A DNA stretch of 51,442 nucleotides from positions 60,778-112,219 of the forward strand of contig NZ_WHOL01000122.1 of NCBI RefSeq assembly GCF_009745975.1, given 5' to 3'. Position numbers and translations under genes: made by a program. The DNA comes from Actinokineospora pegani. Its GTDB lineage: Bacteria; Actinomycetota; Actinomycetes; Mycobacteriales; Pseudonocardiaceae. Below, piece after piece: positions 18,591 through 26,130 of the stretch. The notes under the pieces are model-generated. The model had not been told where the DNA came from, made no database searches, and worked only from the letters and a program-made list of their open reading frames with translations. Positions within the stretch are counted from its first letter, which is position 1. The number at the start of each line of letters is the position of its first letter.

Positions 18591-18604
18591 CTACCGGTTG
18601 GTAG
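18591..18604. promoter_or_regulatory. Short inverted repeat in a divergent promoter region
   Basis: CTACC-GGTT-GGTAG forms a perfect 5-bp-arm palindrome just 10 bp upstream of the LLM oxidoreductase start codon and 67 bp from the HAD hydrolase start. It may be an operator, for example for a TetR-type regulator, but no regulator gene is adjacent, and the short arms make chance occurrence possible. Confidence 0.3.
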
Positions 18605-18670
18605 AGACCTTTCCGCGCAGGGTAACCAAGCCCACCCCGGACCGGCCCGCCGGTGTTGCAGGATGGCGGG

Positions 18671-19468
18671 GTGGACACCCCCCGCCTGGTCGCCTCCGAC
18701 ATCGACGGCACCCTGCTCGACCCGATGGACCGCGTCACCCCCCGCACCCTGGCCGTGCTGGCCAGACTGCAGGCAGCCGGCGCCGTCTTCGCCCTGGTCA
18801 GCGGCCGCCCCCCACGCTGGATCCCGCCCGTCGCCCAGGCCGCCGACCTCACCGGCCTAGCCGTCTGCGCCAACGGCGCGATCATCTACGACATCGCCGC
18901 CGAGAAGATCGTCTCCCACCGCAGCCTCGACCCCCTCCTCCTGGGCGACACCGTCCACGCCCTGGAGAAGGTCCTCCCCGGCATCCACGTGGCCACCGAA
19001 CGCGCCACCATCGAAGACCACCCCTTCGCCACCGAACCCGACTTCCGCAACCCCTGGGGCGACGAACCGAGCAACGTCCAACCCCGCGCGGAGGTCCTGG
19101 GCCACCCGGCCACCAAGCTCCTGGTCCGCCACCAGGGCATGACCAGCGCCGAGATGGCCCTGGCCGCCACCGAACTCCTGGGCACCGCCATCGACGTCAC
19201 CTACTCCACCAACCGGGGCCTCATCGAGATCTCCGCCCCCGGCGTCACCAAGGCCTCCGGCCTCAACGAGGTGGCCACCCTCAGCGGAGTGCCCACCACC
19301 GCCACCATCGCCTTCGGCGACATGCCCAACGACATCGAGATGCTGCGGTGGGCCACGCACGGGGTGGCGATGTCGAACGCGCAGGCGGAGGTGAAGGAGG
19401 TGGCCGATGAGGTCACGGCGTCTAACGCGGAGGATGGGGTGGCGGTGGTGTTGGAGCGGTGGTTCTGA
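18671..19468 (+). CDS. HAD-superfamily hydrolase, Cof type
   Basis: A 265-residue Cof-like (HAD-IIB) phosphatase. Motif I is ASDIDGTLLD (catalytic DxDGT), motif II is FALVSGRPP, and motif IV is AFGDMPNDIEML near the C-terminus; the cap domain lies between. These enzymes dephosphorylate sugar phosphates, flavin or nucleotide phosphates in the cytoplasm. GTG 18671 gives MDTPRLVASDIDGT; a start 18 bp earlier (GTG 18653) is possible. The CRISPR leader begins directly after its stop codon. The last 100 bp switch from C-ending to G-ending codons, a local strand-composition change. Confidence 0.85.
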   Translation: MDTPRLVASDIDGTLLDPMDRVTPRTLAVLARLQAAGAVFALVSGRPPRWIPPVAQAADLTGLAVCANGAIIYDIAAEKIVSHRSLDPLLLGDTVHALEKVLPGIHVATERATIEDHPFATEPDFRNPWGDEPSNVQPRAEVLGHPATKLLVRHQGMTSAEMALAATELLGTAIDVTYSTNRGLIEISAPGVTKASGLNEVATLSGVPTTATIAFGDMPNDIEMLRWATHGVAMSNAQAEVKEVADEVTASNAEDGVAVVLERWF

Positions 19469-19567
19469 GGGTTGCTGTGGGTAGTTGAGTGGTTACAGGA
19501 GGGCGGTTGGGTGCGGGAAGTGATGCTAAAATCGCTCCGACCTCCGCAAAGCCGCAGGTCAAGAAGT
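19469..19567 (+). promoter_or_regulatory. Putative CRISPR leader
   Basis: The 99 bp between the HAD hydrolase and the first repeat are less GC-rich than the flanks and include GCTAAAAT at 19525-19532, a possible -10-like element. Three facts place the leader on this side: the repeat reads in the same orientation as the E. coli type I-E repeat, the left-end repeats are perfect, and the right-end repeats decay. Transcription would then run left to right. Confidence 0.6.
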
Positions 19568-21123
19568 GTCTTCCCCGCTCACGCGGGGCTGTTCCGCAGG
19601 TCAGCAGCCCGGTCGCGAGCGCTCGTCGTGTCTTCCCCGCTCACGCGGGGCTGTTCCCGAACGGGCAAGCGACGAGGTCCGCGCAGTGGAGTCTTCCCCG
19701 CTCACGCGGGGCTGTTCCCAACGTCTTGAACTCGGCGTCGGTCACCCCCGCCGTCTTCCCCGCTCACGCGGGGCTGTTCCCTTGTGAATGTGAAAGCACC
19801 CCGATGTCGGGGGTCTTCCCCGCTCACGCGGGGCTGTTCCCACCTGGTCCGCTTTCGCGTGCTCGGCGCGCGTGTCTTCCCCGCTCACGCGGGGCTGTTC
19901 CCGGCGCCCACACCCCGGCCTGCCCGCTGAACCCGTCTTCCCCGCTCACGCGGGGCTGTTCCCGGGATCGTCCAGTCCTCGCCGAACTCATCGAGGTCTT
20001 CCCCGCTCACGCGGGGCTGTTCCCTCGGCGCCGGGGAGTCCCCGCGCTACACCGACGTCTTCCCCGCTCACGCGGGGCTGTTCCGGCCAGCTTGCGGCGG
20101 GCTCGGTGGGCCTGCTCGTCTTCCCCGCTCACGCGGGGCTGTTCCCCAGATCCGGACACCGACAACCTCAGTCGGACCGTCTTCCCCGCTCACGCGGGGC
20201 TGTTCCCGCGCACCGAGGGGAGAGCTTCCCTGAGCACTGCGTCTTCCCCGCTCACGCGGGGCTGTTCCCAGACGATGACGGATCACGCCCATACCGAACT
20301 GGTCTTCCCCTCTCACGCGGGGCTGTTCCCGCGGCCGAGCTGTTGAGCGGTTTCGGGACGCCGTCTTCCCCGCTCACGCGGGGCTGTTCCCAACCGCTGA
20401 CATCATGACCCACCCCCGGGCACCGTCTTCCCCGCTCACGCGGGGCTGTTCCGTTCGACCTGAATGCGGCGGAGCTGCTGTCGGGGTCTTCCCCGCTCAC
20501 GCGGGGCTGTTCCCGCGGCCAGGTTGACCCGCTTCTGCTCGAGCAGGTCTTCCCCGCTCACGCGGGGCTGTTCCGTGGGCCACCTCGCCGGGCAGCAGCA
20601 GGTGGGCGTCTTCCCCGCTCACGCGGGGCTGTTCCCCCCAGCCGGGTCAGCGTCTCGTAGACGTTGCCGTCTTCCCCGCTCACGCGGGGCTGTTCCCGCC
20701 GAGAGGTTCTGGTTCGTCCCGTCCGCGCGGGTCTTCCCCGCTCACGCGGGGCTGTTCCCAGCGGGCACCCACGCGGGAACCGCGACGCGCGGTCTTCCCC
20801 GCTCACGCGGGGCTGTTCCCATCGGCGGCCGGACGTAGAGCTGCCCGGACTCGTCTTCCCCGCTCACGCGGGGCTGTTCCGGGTGTCCCGTTCGGACGGA
20901 CGCTGCGCGGCACGTCTTCCCCGCTCACGCGGGGCTGTTCCCGCGGCCGCCCCGTCAACGACAAAGACGACCTCGTCTTCCCCGCTCACGCGGGGCTGTT
21001 CCCCAGGCTCCCGAGTTGCCGGACGATCCGGAGTAGTCTTCCCCGCTCACGTGGGGCTGTTCCTGGCCGAGTTACCGCAAACAACTGTTTGCCGTAATTT
21101 CTCCGCTCACGTGAGGCTCTTCT
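19568..21123 (+). CRISPR. Type I-E-like CRISPR array, 25 repeats plus one decayed repeat
   Basis: A 28-bp repeat (29 if the usually following C is counted) begins GTCTTCCCCGC and ends GCGGGGCTGTTCC; CCCCGC and GCGGGG form a 6-bp stem around TCAC. Copies start at 19568, 19630, 19691, 19753, 19813, 19874, 19935, 19996, 20057, 20118, 20179, 20241, 20302, 20363, 20425, 20486, 20547, 20608, 20669, 20731, 20792, 20853, 20914, 20975 and 21036. The period is 60-62 bp, so spacers are about 32-34 nt. The 13th copy (20302) has G to T at repeat position 10, breaking a stem pair; the 25th has C to T at position 17, giving a G-U pair. A further copy at 21096-21123 matches about 20 of 28 positions. All spacers differ by eye. 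No cas gene is present in the window. Confidence 0.97.
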
Positions 21124-21158
21124 CCCTCACCCAACCACCCCGGCCCCCAAACCACCCC

Positions 21159-22058
21159 TCAATGCCGAAAAAACTTCTCCTGCCGCCCCTTGGACACCAA
21201 CCGCAACCACTGCAAAAACGCCTTCGGATCCCGCTTAGTCCCCAAAAAGTACAACCCGAACCGAAAAACCTCCAACAACCCCAATTTACGCATCCCCGGC
21301 TGCGCCAGCAGATACCCCCGGTTCCGGTACGTGTAATACCGCTTGATCTCGTTCTCCGGGTCCTGCGCGTGCAGCCGCCCCCCCAACATCGGCTTGAACT
21401 CGTCCGACCCATCCGGGTGCAGGTACGCAACCGACAGGCACGTGCCGAAGGGCAGCCCGGAACGCACCAGCCGCCGGTGGATCTCGACCTCGTCGCCGCG
21501 GAAGAACAGGCGGTAGTCGGGGACGCCGATGACGTCGAGGGTGGAGGCGCGGAAGAGGGCGCCGTTGAAGAGAGAGGCGATGCCGGGCAGGAAGTCGGTG
21601 CCCAGGGCGGAGGTGTCGCGCTTCCAGGTCAGGCCGCGGCGGAGGGGGAAGGCCAGTTTGTCCGGGGAGTCGATGTTGGTGACGACCGGGGAGACCTCGG
21701 CGAGGCCGCGCTTCTCGGCCACGTCGAGCAGGACGGCGAGGACGTTCTCGTCGGCGGGGCGGCCGTCGTCGTCGGCCAGCCAGAGCCAGGTGGCGCCCAT
21801 GGACAGGGCGTGCAGCATGCCCAGGGCGAAGCCGCCCGCGCCGCCGAGGTTGCGGTGTGACGACAGGTAGGTCGTCGGCAGCGGGCAGGCGGCCACGAGG
21901 TCGTCGACCGGCTGGTCGGGGCCGTTGTCGACCACGATGAGGTGGTCCGGGGGCCTGGTCTGGGCCGCGAGCACCTTGAGGGACTCCTCGAGCAGTGCTC
22001 GGCGGTGCCGGGTGACGACGACCGCGACGACGGAGTCGGCGGGCAGGGGGGTGGTCAT
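21159..22058 (-). CDS. glfT1: Galactofuranosyltransferase GlfT1
   Basis: The 299-residue GT2 enzyme matches GlfT1, which adds the first galactofuranose residues to decaprenyl-PP-GlcNAc-rhamnose before GlfT2 extends the chain. Motifs: VVAVVVTRHRRALLEESL, HLIVVDNGPDQP, NLGGAGGFALGM, LWLADDDGRP (metal-binding DDD), then FFRGDEVEIHRRL containing the likely catalytic acid. ATG 22058 overlaps the wzt stop by 4 bp, so it is coupled to the exporter genes. The last ~45 codons (21159-21300) are clearly poorer in GC than the rest, and the gene ends 35 bp from the decayed CRISPR repeat. Confidence 0.92.
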   Translation of the reverse strand: MTTPLPADSVVAVVVTRHRRALLEESLKVLAAQTRPPDHLIVVDNGPDQPVDDLVAACPLPTTYLSSHRNLGGAGGFALGMLHALSMGATWLWLADDDGRPADENVLAVLLDVAEKRGLAEVSPVVTNIDSPDKLAFPLRRGLTWKRDTSALGTDFLPGIASLFNGALFRASTLDVIGVPDYRLFFRGDEVEIHRRLVRSGLPFGTCLSVAYLHPDGSDEFKPMLGGRLHAQDPENEIKRYYTYRNRGYLLAQPGMRKLGLLEVFRFGLYFLGTKRDPKAFLQWLRLVSKGRQEKFFRH

Positions 22059-22846
22059 GCCTTCTCGCCGAGCCTCTCGAGGATCTCCGGGCCCAGGTGC
22101 TCGAACGGGTCCTTGCCCTTGTAGGCGGTGAGCACCTCGCGCAGGGTCCCGTGCATGCGGACCCGGCCCTCGTCCATCCAGATGGCGGTGTTGCACAGCT
22201 CGAACAGCAGCTCGTCCGAGTGCGAGGCGAAGACCAGCATCCCGGAACGGTTGACCAGGTCGACCAGGCGGTCCTTGGCCTTGGTCATGAACGCCGCGTC
22301 GACGGCGCCGATGCCCTCGTCGAGCAGCAGGATCTCCGGGTCGATGGAGGTGACCACGCCCAGGGCCAGGCGCACGCGCATGCCGGTGGAGTAGGTGCGC
22401 AGCGGCAGGTGCAGGTAGTCGCCGAGCTCGGTGAAGTTCGAGATGTCCTCGACCCTGGCCTCGATCTGCTTGCGCGTCATGCCCAGGAACAGGCCCCGGA
22501 TCATGATGTTCTCGATGCCGGAGATCTCCGGGTCCATGCCGACCCCGAGGTCGAACACGGGCGCGATCTTGCCGTTGATGTCGGCCGTGCCCGTCGTGGG
22601 CTCGTAGATGCCCGACAACAGGCGCAGCAGGGTGGACTTGCCCGCCCCGTTGTGCCCGACCAGGGCGACCCGGTCGCCCTCCTTGAGCGAGAGGTTGATG
22701 TCGTGCAGGGCCTCGATGATCGGGACCTTGGCCTCGGTGCCGATCTTGCCCCCGACCTTGCCCAGGACGGCCTTCTTCAGCGACCTCGTCTTGGCGTCGA
22801 AGATGGGGAAGTCGACGGAGGCGTTGCGGACCTCGATGCTGACCAT
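22055..22846 (-). CDS. wzt: Galactan ABC exporter ATP-binding protein (Wzt-like)
   Basis: A 263-residue ABC ATPase with Walker A GHNGAGKST, signature region TYSTGMRVRLALG, Walker B ILLLDEGIG and the switch histidine in FASHSDE. The signature replaces the common LSGGQ, as is usual in polysaccharide exporters of the Wzt/TagH group. It lacks the C-terminal carbohydrate-binding domain of long Wzt proteins and matches M. tuberculosis Rv3781 (RfbE), which works with Rv3783 to export lipid-linked galactan. It is 17 bp downstream of the permease gene and overlaps glfT1. Confidence 0.9.
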   Translation of the reverse strand: MVSIEVRNASVDFPIFDAKTRSLKKAVLGKVGGKIGTEAKVPIIEALHDINLSLKEGDRVALVGHNGAGKSTLLRLLSGIYEPTTGTADINGKIAPVFDLGVGMDPEISGIENIMIRGLFLGMTRKQIEARVEDISNFTELGDYLHLPLRTYSTGMRVRLALGVVTSIDPEILLLDEGIGAVDAAFMTKAKDRLVDLVNRSGMLVFASHSDELLFELCNTAIWMDEGRVRMHGTLREVLTAYKGKDPFEHLGPEILERLGEKA

Positions 22847-22863
22847 GTGTCTTGGTCCCTTGC

Positions 22864-23781
22864 TCAGACCCAGTAGGAGATACGGGAACGGTAGTTGCGC
22901 ATCGCGACCAAAGCCAGGGACCAGCCGATGACGGTCACGACCCCGCAGAACACCCAGTGGTGCCAGCTCTGGACGTTGCCCAGCAGCGGCGCGCGCAGGA
23001 TCTGGATGAAGTGGTAGGCCGGGTTCGCCTCGGCGACGTACTTGACCCAGCCGCCGTCCTCGCCGAACCGCTTGGCGAGGATGTCGGTGGACCAGACGAT
23101 CGGGGTGACGAAGAAGACCAGGTTGGTCAGCGCGGCGACGACCTGCGGGATGTCGCGGTACCGGGTGCTGATGATGCCGAACAGCAGCGCCGCCCAGGCC
23201 CCGTTGATGGCGATCAGCGCGATCGCCGGGATGGCCCAGAGCACCGACCAGTCCAGGCCGGGCTGCGCGGTGCCGCCCGCGGTGATCGTGTAGCCCTCCG
23301 TGCTCAGCGGCCCGAAGAAGATCGCCAGCACGATGAAGTAGACGACCAGGTTGTGCAGGAACATCAGCGTCAGGCGCCAGACCGTGCGCAGCGCGTACAC
23401 CGTCAGCGGCGCGGGGAGCTGCTTGATCAGGCCCTCGTTGTGGATGAACGAGTCCGAGCCCTCGGTCAGGCAGCCCAGGATGAACTGCCAGATGATGAAC
23501 CCGACCGTCAGGTAGGGCAGGAACGTGGCGATCTCGCCCTCGAAGAGCTGCGAGTACAGCAGGCCCAGGCCGGTCGCGGTGATGCCCATGCTGAGCGTGA
23601 TCCACAGCGGGCCGATGACCGAGCGCCGGTAGCGCTGCTTGATGTCCTGCCAGCCGAGGTGGGCCCAGAGCTCACGAGCCGCCAGGCCCGCGCGGATGTC
23701 CTGGAAGGCCCGTCCCCAGGTGCGGCCCGCGTGCACCACGGGCTGTTCTGGGGCGGAATCGATCGCACCGATTGCTGACAC
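22864..23781 (-). CDS. wzm: Galactan ABC exporter permease (Wzm-like)
   Basis: About 305 residues with six membrane helices and the ABC-2 polysaccharide-export pattern: an amphipathic N-terminal segment ARELWAHLGWQDIKQRYRRS, then WITLSMGITATGLGLLYSQLF. It corresponds to M. tuberculosis Rv3783 (RfbD). The GTG at 23781 gives MSAIGAIDSAPEQP and is preferred; a longer reading from 23874 would overlap the divergent CMP-sialate synthetase gene. With Wzt it forms the exporter that moves decaprenyl-PP-linked galactan to the outer leaflet, where arabinan is added. Confidence 0.9.
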   Translation of the reverse strand: MSAIGAIDSAPEQPVVHAGRTWGRAFQDIRAGLAARELWAHLGWQDIKQRYRRSVIGPLWITLSMGITATGLGLLYSQLFEGEIATFLPYLTVGFIIWQFILGCLTEGSDSFIHNEGLIKQLPAPLTVYALRTVWRLTLMFLHNLVVYFIVLAIFFGPLSTEGYTITAGGTAQPGLDWSVLWAIPAIALIAINGAWAALLFGIISTRYRDIPQVVAALTNLVFFVTPIVWSTDILAKRFGEDGGWVKYVAEANPAYHFIQILRAPLLGNVQSWHHWVFCGVVTVIGWSLALVAMRNYRSRISYWV

Positions 23782-23861
23782 GATTGTTGAGCCTACCGGC
23801 GAGCTTTCCCGGGCCAACCAGGGGCGGTGGCCGGAGTCGGGTGCGTGGCAGAGTGTCCGCC

Positions 23862-25061
23862 GTGACTGATTCACCGCCTTCGCCCGCCCCCGGTCGGGTG
23901 AACCGGGTGGTCGCCGTGGTGCCCGCCCGCGGTGGCTCCAAGGGCGTCCCCGGCAAGAACCTGGCCAGGGTGGGTGGCGTGCCGCTGGTCACCAGGGCAG
24001 TGGCCGCCGTGCTCGGCTCCGGCGCGGTCGACGAGGTCGTGGTCAGCACCGACGACGCCGCGATCGCCGCCGAGGCCGCCGCGGCCGGGGCGACCGCCGT
24101 CGAGCGGCCCGCCGAGCTGTCCGGGGACACGGCCTCGTCCGAGTCGGCCGTGCTGCACGCCCTCGACGTCCTCGCCGAGCGCGACGGGGCCGACCCGGCG
24201 GTGGTGCTGCTGGTCCAGTGCACCTCGCCGTTCATCGCCCCCGGGACCGTCGCCGAGGTGGTCGGTCGGGTGCGCGACGGCGGCGCGGACAGCGCGTTCA
24301 CCGCCGTCCGGGTGCACGAGTTCCTCTGGCTGGTCCGCGCCGACGGCACGGCCGAGGGGGTCAACCACGACAAGTCCACCCGGCCGCGCAGGCAGGACCG
24401 GGAGCCGGAGTTCCGCGAGACCGGCGCGGTCTACGCGATGCGCGTCGACGGTTTCCGCGAGCGCCGCCACCGCTTCTTCGGTCGGGTCGAACTGGTCGAG
24501 GTGCCCGCCGCCGACGCGCTGGAGATCGACACCGCCGACGAGCTCGACCTGGCCAGGCGGCTGGCCGGGGGGCGCGTCACGGCGGCGGAGCTGCCGGTCG
24601 ACGCCCTGGTCACCGACTTCGACGGCGTGCACACCGACGACCGGGCGCTGGTCCTGCAGGACGGCACCGAGGCGGTCATGGTCAGCCGGTCCGACGGCGC
24701 CGGGGTGGCGCTGCTGCGCGCGACGGGCATCCCGCTGATGATCCTGTCCGTCGAGCTCAACCCGGTCGTCGCCGCCCGCGCCCGCAAGCTCGGTGTCGAG
24801 GTCGCGCACGGGGTGGCCGACAAGGCGGCCCGGCTGCGGCAGTGGCTGCGGGACAACGACCTGGACCCCGCGCGGGTCGCCTACGTCGGCAACGACCTGC
24901 GCGACATCCCGTGCATGGAGATCGTCGGCTGGCCCGTGGCGGTGGCCGACGCCCGACCCGAGGTCCTCGCGGTGGCTAGGGTCGTGTTGCACAACAGCGG
25001 CGGCGCCGGAGCCGTCCGGGAGGTCGCTGACCTGATCCTCGCCGCGCGGAACTCGAGCTAG
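23862..25061 (+). CDS. CMP-nonulosonate (sialic acid) cytidylyltransferase fused to a HAD phosphatase
   Basis: A 399-residue two-domain protein. Residues ~13-235 are a NeuA-type cytidylyltransferase: VVAVVPARGGSKGVPGKNLA (CTP loop), VVVSTDDAAIA, LVQCTSPF, FRETGAVYAMR and ALEIDTADELDLA. Residues ~247-399 are a KdsC-like HAD phosphatase with DFDGVHTDD, a motif II serine (MILSVE), a motif III lysine (VADKAAR) and GNDLRDIPCME, all catalytic residues retained. It would activate a nonulosonic acid with CTP and may remove the 9-phosphate from its precursor; animal CMP-sialate synthetases have a similar HAD tail. GTG 23862 starts MTDSPPSPAPGRVNR. It diverges from wzm across 80 bp and precedes the neuB-like gene by 10 bp. 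Confidence 0.88.
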   Translation: MTDSPPSPAPGRVNRVVAVVPARGGSKGVPGKNLARVGGVPLVTRAVAAVLGSGAVDEVVVSTDDAAIAAEAAAAGATAVERPAELSGDTASSESAVLHALDVLAERDGADPAVVLLVQCTSPFIAPGTVAEVVGRVRDGGADSAFTAVRVHEFLWLVRADGTAEGVNHDKSTRPRRQDREPEFRETGAVYAMRVDGFRERRHRFFGRVELVEVPAADALEIDTADELDLARRLAGGRVTAAELPVDALVTDFDGVHTDDRALVLQDGTEAVMVSRSDGAGVALLRATGIPLMILSVELNPVVAARARKLGVEVAHGVADKAARLRQWLRDNDLDPARVAYVGNDLRDIPCMEIVGWPVAVADARPEVLAVARVVLHNSGGAGAVREVADLILAARNSS

Positions 25062-25071
25062 GAGCCTGTCG

Positions 25072-25953
25072 ATGAGCACCCCAGCACCGACCACCGCCAT
25101 TGGCGGCCGCCTGGTCGGCGCAGGCCACCCCGCCTACGTCATCGCCGAGGCGGGCATCAACCACAACGGGGACGTGGAGCTGGCCAAGCGCCTGGTCGAC
25201 GTCGCCGCCGACGCGGGCGCGGACGCGGTGAAGTTCCAGAAGCGCACCCCGGAGATCGCCACCCCGCCGAGCATGCGTGACACTCGGCGCGAGACGCCGT
25301 GGGGCGAGATGAGCTACCTCGACTACCGGTACCGGGTGGAGTTCGGCGAGGAGCAGTACGCCGACATCGCCCGGCACTGCGACAAGCGCGGCATCGCCTG
25401 GTTCGCCTCGCCGTGGGACGTGCCCAGCGTGGAGTTCCTCGAGCGCTTCAACGTGCCCACGCACAAGGTCGCCTCGGCGTCGCTGACCGACATCCCGCTG
25501 CTGGAGGCGCTGCGCGACACCGGCAAGCCGATCATCTGCTCCACCGGCATGTCGACGATGGAGGAGGTCGACGCGGCGGTGGCCGTGCTGGGCACCGAGC
25601 GCCTGGTGCTGCTGCACGCCACCTCGACCTACCCGTGCCCGCCGGAGGAGTCGAACCTGCGCACGATCGGCACGCTGCGCGAGCGCTTCCCGGACGTGCC
25701 GGTCGGCTACTCCGGGCACGAGCGCGGCCTGCAGGTGTCGGTGGCCGCCGTGGCGCTGGGCGCCTGCGTGGTCGAGCGGCACGTCACCCTGGACCGGGCG
25801 ATGTGGGGCTCGGACCACGCGGCGTCGCTGGAGCCCGACGGCCTGCGCAAGCTCGTGCGCGACATCCGCGTCGTGGAGACCGCGCTCGGCGACGGCGTCA
25901 AGCGGGTCTTCCCCGGCGAGGAGAAGCCCCGCGCCCGCCTGCGCCTGCACTAG
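25072..25953 (+). CDS. NeuB-type nonulosonic acid synthase lacking the SAF domain
   Basis: The 293-residue protein is the NeuB TIM barrel that condenses phosphoenolpyruvate with a mannose-type sugar to make sialic acid, Kdn or a related acid. Signatures: YVIAEAGINHNGDVELAKRL, DAVKFQKRTPE, WFASPWDVPSVEFLE, KVASASLTDIPLL, ICSTGMSTMEE, LLHATSTYPCPPEESNL, GYSGHERGLQVS and ERHVTLDRAMWGSDHAAS. The family usually has about 340-360 residues with a C-terminal SAF (antifreeze-like) domain reaching into the partner active site; here the frame ends at the barrel (EKPRARLRLH) with a clean stop. It is 10 bp behind the cytidylyltransferase-phosphatase gene. A NeuC epimerase is not seen in the window. Confidence 0.88.
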   Translation: MSTPAPTTAIGGRLVGAGHPAYVIAEAGINHNGDVELAKRLVDVAADAGADAVKFQKRTPEIATPPSMRDTRRETPWGEMSYLDYRYRVEFGEEQYADIARHCDKRGIAWFASPWDVPSVEFLERFNVPTHKVASASLTDIPLLEALRDTGKPIICSTGMSTMEEVDAAVAVLGTERLVLLHATSTYPCPPEESNLRTIGTLRERFPDVPVGYSGHERGLQVSVAAVALGACVVERHVTLDRAMWGSDHAASLEPDGLRKLVRDIRVVETALGDGVKRVFPGEEKPRARLRLH

Positions 25954-25958
25954 GCCGG

Positions 25959-26093
25959 GTTTCGGAAGCCTGGACGTGCCGGACTTCCGAAACGTGACCT
26001 GGACCGACCGAAAGACCCCCGTTCGGGTTAAGGGCCCACGAACGGGGGCGGGTTGTAGTGTTCATCACCCCGGCCACGCGCGGCCGGGGTGAT
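25959..26093. repeat. Three consecutive perfect inverted repeats
   Basis: Between neuB and the GT29-like gene there are three hairpins in a row. GTTTCGGAAG (25959-25968) pairs with CTTCCGAAAC (25984-25993). CCCCCGTTCG (26016-26025) pairs with CGAACGGGGG (26039-26048). ATCACCCCGGCC (26064-26075) pairs with GGCCGGGGTGAT (26082-26093). None is followed by a T-run. They may act as a terminator cluster for the cytidylyltransferase-neuB pair or as regulatory structures in the leader of the next gene. Confidence 0.6.
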
Positions 26094-26130
26094 GCTGCCC
26101 CATCTAGTCCCCGCGAGGCACCTGAACCCG

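Noticed and set aside
19472-20838. Open frames encoding repeated FPAHAGLFP / PRSRGAVP / SSPLTRGCS peptides
   Set aside because: They are translations of the CRISPR repeats in three frames (repeat-spacer period of about 61 bp) and not a repeat protein.
19469-21158. A cas gene or tracrRNA next to the array
   Set aside because: Neither flank encodes a Cas-like protein, and type I-E needs no tracrRNA; the flanks are a HAD hydrolase and glfT1.
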